Source: Bacteroidota bacterium
Lineage (GTDB): Bacteria > Bacteroidota > Bacteroidia > Chitinophagales > Chitinophagaceae
Reading direction: 5' to 3'
Assembly (NCBI GenBank): GCA_023416995.1
Contig: JAEZGI010000056.1
Coordinates: forward strand, 1 to 9,351
DNA: 9,351 bases
The stretch's first letter is position 1. Every line of letters begins with the position of its first letter. The notes under the pieces are model-generated. The model had not been told where the DNA came from. It saw nothing but the letters and a program-made list of their open reading frames with translations, and ran no database searches. Made by a program: the position numbers and the translations under genes. This document shows, one piece after another, positions 6,989-9,351 of this stretch.

Positions 6989-8302
6989 TCACAAACTTTC
7001 CAGCAATTCCACGACCTTCTCTCTTTTTAATATCAAATATCCCAGCCGGTCGTTGCTCACACCATCTTTCAACTGGTAGCTGAATGACAATTGATCTTCC
7101 TGCACCTCAGTTTCAAAATACTTCATTGAAATGTTTGGATACTGCTTTAGTTCCTCGCCAATCTCATACAGGTGAGTGGATAAAATAAATACCGAGCGGT
7201 CAATTTTGATAAGACCTTTAATAACTGCTGAAGAACATTTCATTGCGTCCTGCACATTGGTGCCCTTAAATAATTCATCAATCAGTACCAGCCACTTGCC
7301 TTTGTCTTTAATTTTAAGAATCGTTTTACGGATACGCTGTACTTCATTAAAAAAGTAGCTTTCGCCTTTTACAATATTATCTACAACATTGATGTTACTT
7401 AACAGGCCATCGAAGCGGGTTAAACGCATGCGCGCAGCAGGCACGCCCATGCCGAGGTGAGCCAGGAACACCGTGGTGCCCACAGCTTTAATAAAAGTAC
7501 TTTTACCGGCCATGTTAGCACCTGTCAAAAACAAAAAGTTTGTGTCCCTGCTTAATAGTACATCGTACGGAACGGCTCCGGGTACTAACATGTGAAAGAG
7601 CTGTCGTGCATCAATCAATGGCTGCTCCTGTTCTATAAATTCAGGAAAGTTCAGCTTATATACCTGCATAGCGGTCGCCATAGAAAACCATGCGTCCAGC
7701 CGACCATAAATGCTGATGAGCTCAAAGCTGTTGTTTCGATATTGGTTCCTTAAATAGCCGCCATAGTGTACCGTCTCCTTCCAGGTGAATTTCTGTAACG
7801 GTTCGCGATTCGCCATTTCCTGGATGATGGGTTTATTGACGAGATCGCGTGCACGTTCAAGATCGTTTTTCAATCGCGTAGGAAGTTGATCTCCTTCCAG
7901 CAGTTGTAACAATGCGTTGAGGCCCCGGAAAAAATCTGCAAAATGTGTTACAGAAAACCGTACCAGTGAGAAGTCCGGGCTATGAAAAACCTTGTAAGCC
8001 GCTGCATCGAAAAGAGTGCCACGTGGGATAGAATCAATGTTACTATCATAAAATTTAGCAATCACCATCACGGTGCCATTGGTGATCCCGGTTGGCCATT
8101 GGTCGAGCTTTGACAATATAATTCGAATGATGTCCTGCGTTTCGCGAATCTTCCTGATATCATTGAAAGGCTGTTTAAAAAATTTTACCAGCCATTCGCG
8201 TCCATCTACAGTTCTTGTAAAATTGATCTTATGAAACACCGAATACTCTTCTTCGCTTTGAAAAAGTGAAAGATCATTATAGGTTATATTGTCTAATTCC
8301 AT
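6989..8302 (-). CDS. Short MutS-family ATPase without a mismatch-recognition domain
   Basis: The 437-residue protein carries the full MutS ATPase domain at its C-terminal end: Walker A TGANMAGKST (260-269), the signature region VKGESYFFNEVQRI (311-324), Walker B WLVLIDE (337-343) followed by FKGTN (345-349), and the H-loop STH (375-377). Residues 1-250 are mostly helical in character and probably match the MutS core/lever domain. True MutS is about 850 residues and starts with a DNA mismatch-binding domain carrying Phe-x-Glu; that domain is absent here. MutS2's Smr nuclease domain is absent too. It is therefore not expected to start mismatch repair by itself. It may act on DNA branch structures or in another ATP-driven process. 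The start at 8302 lies 46 bases after the dihydroorotase stop, so the two genes may share a transcript. No Shine-Dalgarno site is visible. The ATPase assignment is firm; the role is unknown. Confidence 0.88.
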   Translation of the reverse strand: MELDNITYNDLSLFQSEEEYSVFHKINFTRTVDGREWLVKFFKQPFNDIRKIRETQDIIRIILSKLDQWPTGITNGTVMVIAKFYDSNIDSIPRGTLFDAAAYKVFHSPDFSLVRFSVTHFADFFRGLNALLQLLEGDQLPTRLKNDLERARDLVNKPIIQEMANREPLQKFTWKETVHYGGYLRNQYRNNSFELISIYGRLDAWFSMATAMQVYKLNFPEFIEQEQPLIDARQLFHMLVPGAVPYDVLLSRDTNFLFLTGANMAGKSTFIKAVGTTVFLAHLGMGVPAARMRLTRFDGLLSNINVVDNIVKGESYFFNEVQRIRKTILKIKDKGKWLVLIDELFKGTNVQDAMKCSSAVIKGLIKIDRSVFILSTHLYEIGEELKQYPNISMKYFETEVQEDQLSFSYQLKDGVSNDRLGYLILKREKVVELLESL

Positions 8303-8348
8303 ATGCTAGCTTATTGCCCGGTGTTCAAGTTAATGGAAACCGCCCGGA

Positions 8349-9351
8349 TTACATATCACGGTTAAATCTTAAACGATGTCCCTTCTCTGACTCATTAAAG
8401 TCACCTTTTCCATATACCATGATACCGTTCACAAATGTATTTTCAATTGCAGCAGCCATTGATTGACCCTCGAGTGGGCTCCACCCACATTTATACAGGA
8501 CGTTGTCTTTACTAACAGTGGTGCGCTCTCGAAGATCTGCGATTACAAGATCGGCCATGTAACCTTCACGGATGAATCCCCGGTCAACAATCTGGAAACA
8601 AGTGGCAACAGCATGACTCATTTTTTCAACAACTTTTTCAATTGTGATTTTGCCTGCAGCTACATAATCCAGCATCATCAGTACAGAATGTTGAACAAGC
8701 GGCAGGCCGGCATGGGCGTGTTCGTAATTGCCGGATTTTTCCGCAACTGTGTGGGGGGCATGATCAGTAGCAATCACATCCAGCCTGTCATCCAGGAGCG
8801 CGTTCCACAGAGCGGCGCGGTTTACAGGTGCCTTGATCGCGGGATTGCATTTTATTTTATTACCAAGTATGGCATAATCATCTGCCGTAAAATGCAAATG
8901 GTGTACACAAACTTCAGAGGTGATTCTTTTCTTATCCAAAGGCAGCATATTCGAAAAAAGCTGTAGTTCTTTTTCCGTAGATATATGCAGTATGTGTAAT
9001 CTTGAATCGTGTTTTTTTGCGAACTGGATAGCAGTTAGTGAAGATTCGAAACAAGCGTTTTCATCACGGATCAGGGGATGATCGGCTGGTTCCAGCTCAG
9101 ACTTTGAAGCCTTTATTCGTGCCAGGTTATCGCGGATGATCTTTTCATCTTCACAATGTGTGGCTATTAACACTTCACTGTCACGAAAGATATGTTCAAG
9201 ACTCAGGTAGTTGTCAACCAGCAGTCCTCCGGTAGATGAACCCATAAATATCTTCACACCACATACTTCATTCTTTTTTTTATTGGTTTGAAGTACCTGT
9301 TCGAGGTTGTCGTTCGAAGTACCCATAAAAAAAGAGTAGTTGGCGAGCGAA
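8349..9351 (-). CDS. pyrC: Dihydroorotase, 5' end outside window
   Basis: Dihydroorotase closes N-carbamoyl-L-aspartate to L-dihydroorotate, the third step of pyrimidine synthesis in the cytosol. The frame is open to the window edge: before the Met encoded at 9326 it reads SLANYSFF, so that Met is internal and about 100 N-terminal residues are outside, including the first zinc-binding HxH strand. Counting from that Met, visible metal-site motifs are GVKIFMGSSTG (Lys25, a possible carboxylated bridging lysine), THCEDE (His57), LHILHIST (His114) and the catalytic Asp188 in ATDHAPH. KCNPAIK (159-165) and YKCGWSPLEG (278-287) are also typical of class I enzymes of the AllB/PyrC amidohydrolase group. 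A related hydantoinase or allantoinase is possible, but the combination favours dihydroorotase. The gene leads into the MutS-like gene 46 bases downstream. The C-terminal end appears complete. Confidence 0.9.
   Translation of the reverse strand, partial: SLANYSFFMGTSNDNLEQVLQTNKKKNEVCGVKIFMGSSTGGLLVDNYLSLEHIFRDSEVLIATHCEDEKIIRDNLARIKASKSELEPADHPLIRDENACFESSLTAIQFAKKHDSRLHILHISTEKELQLFSNMLPLDKKRITSEVCVHHLHFTADDYAILGNKIKCNPAIKAPVNRAALWNALLDDRLDVIATDHAPHTVAEKSGNYEHAHAGLPLVQHSVLMMLDYVAAGKITIEKVVEKMSHAVATCFQIVDRGFIREGYMADLVIADLRERTTVSKDNVLYKCGWSPLEGQSMAAAIENTFVNGIMVYGKGDFNESEKGHRLRFNRDM

Noticed and set aside
8463..8966. A 167-codon plus-strand open frame
   Set aside because: It lies entirely antisense to the well-supported dihydroorotase, and its translation resembles no family I know.
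8349..9326. The Met at 9326 as start of the dihydroorotase
   Set aside because: The frame stays open to the window edge with family-typical residues (SLANYSFF), and the first metal-binding HxH motif would be missing if it started here.

Overview
This window looks like a chromosomal segment of a Bacteroidota bacterium, probably in the Cytophagales/Chitinophagales range (inferred, not proven). The support is the protein families and their sequence style, start codons without recognisable Shine-Dalgarno sites, and two upstream stretches that match the Bacteroidota promoter pattern (a -7 element TAnnTTTG with a TTG/TTTG-like -33 element). I see no rRNA or tRNA gene, insertion sequence, CRISPR array or phage gene.

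Left part (1-1816): the edge of a surface-glycan locus. A WecG/TagA/CpsF-type glycosyltransferase reads leftward and runs off the window. A short single-domain polyprenyl-phosphate sugar-phosphate transferase reads rightward. They diverge from a 380-base gene-free region. The transferase would load the first sugar onto undecaprenyl phosphate, and a WecG-type enzyme would typically add the next sugar.

Middle (1823-4984): a complete ComM/YifB-type AAA+ ATPase (minus strand) ends 6 bases from the sugar transferase, tail to tail. To its right is a small lipoprotein-like gene (plus strand, 3625-3992) whose two halves lie in different frames. Next comes a diverged methylenetetrahydrofolate-reductase-fold protein (minus strand), which appears to lack two acidic active-site residues of classical MetF.

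Right part (5229-9351): three genes on the minus strand. In transcription order they are a dihydroorotase (5' end outside the window), a short MutS-family ATPase 46 bases downstream, and, after a 185-base gap, a secreted M1-family zinc aminopeptidase. The first two could be co-transcribed. The set mixes pyrimidine synthesis, DNA-structure ATPases and peptide turnover, and nothing in the sequence ties it into one pathway.

Overall this is mostly ordinary core-genome content. The points most worth a second look are the split lipoprotein, the residue-poor MetF-like protein and the stand-alone MutS ATPase. I found no convincing new defence or mobile system.
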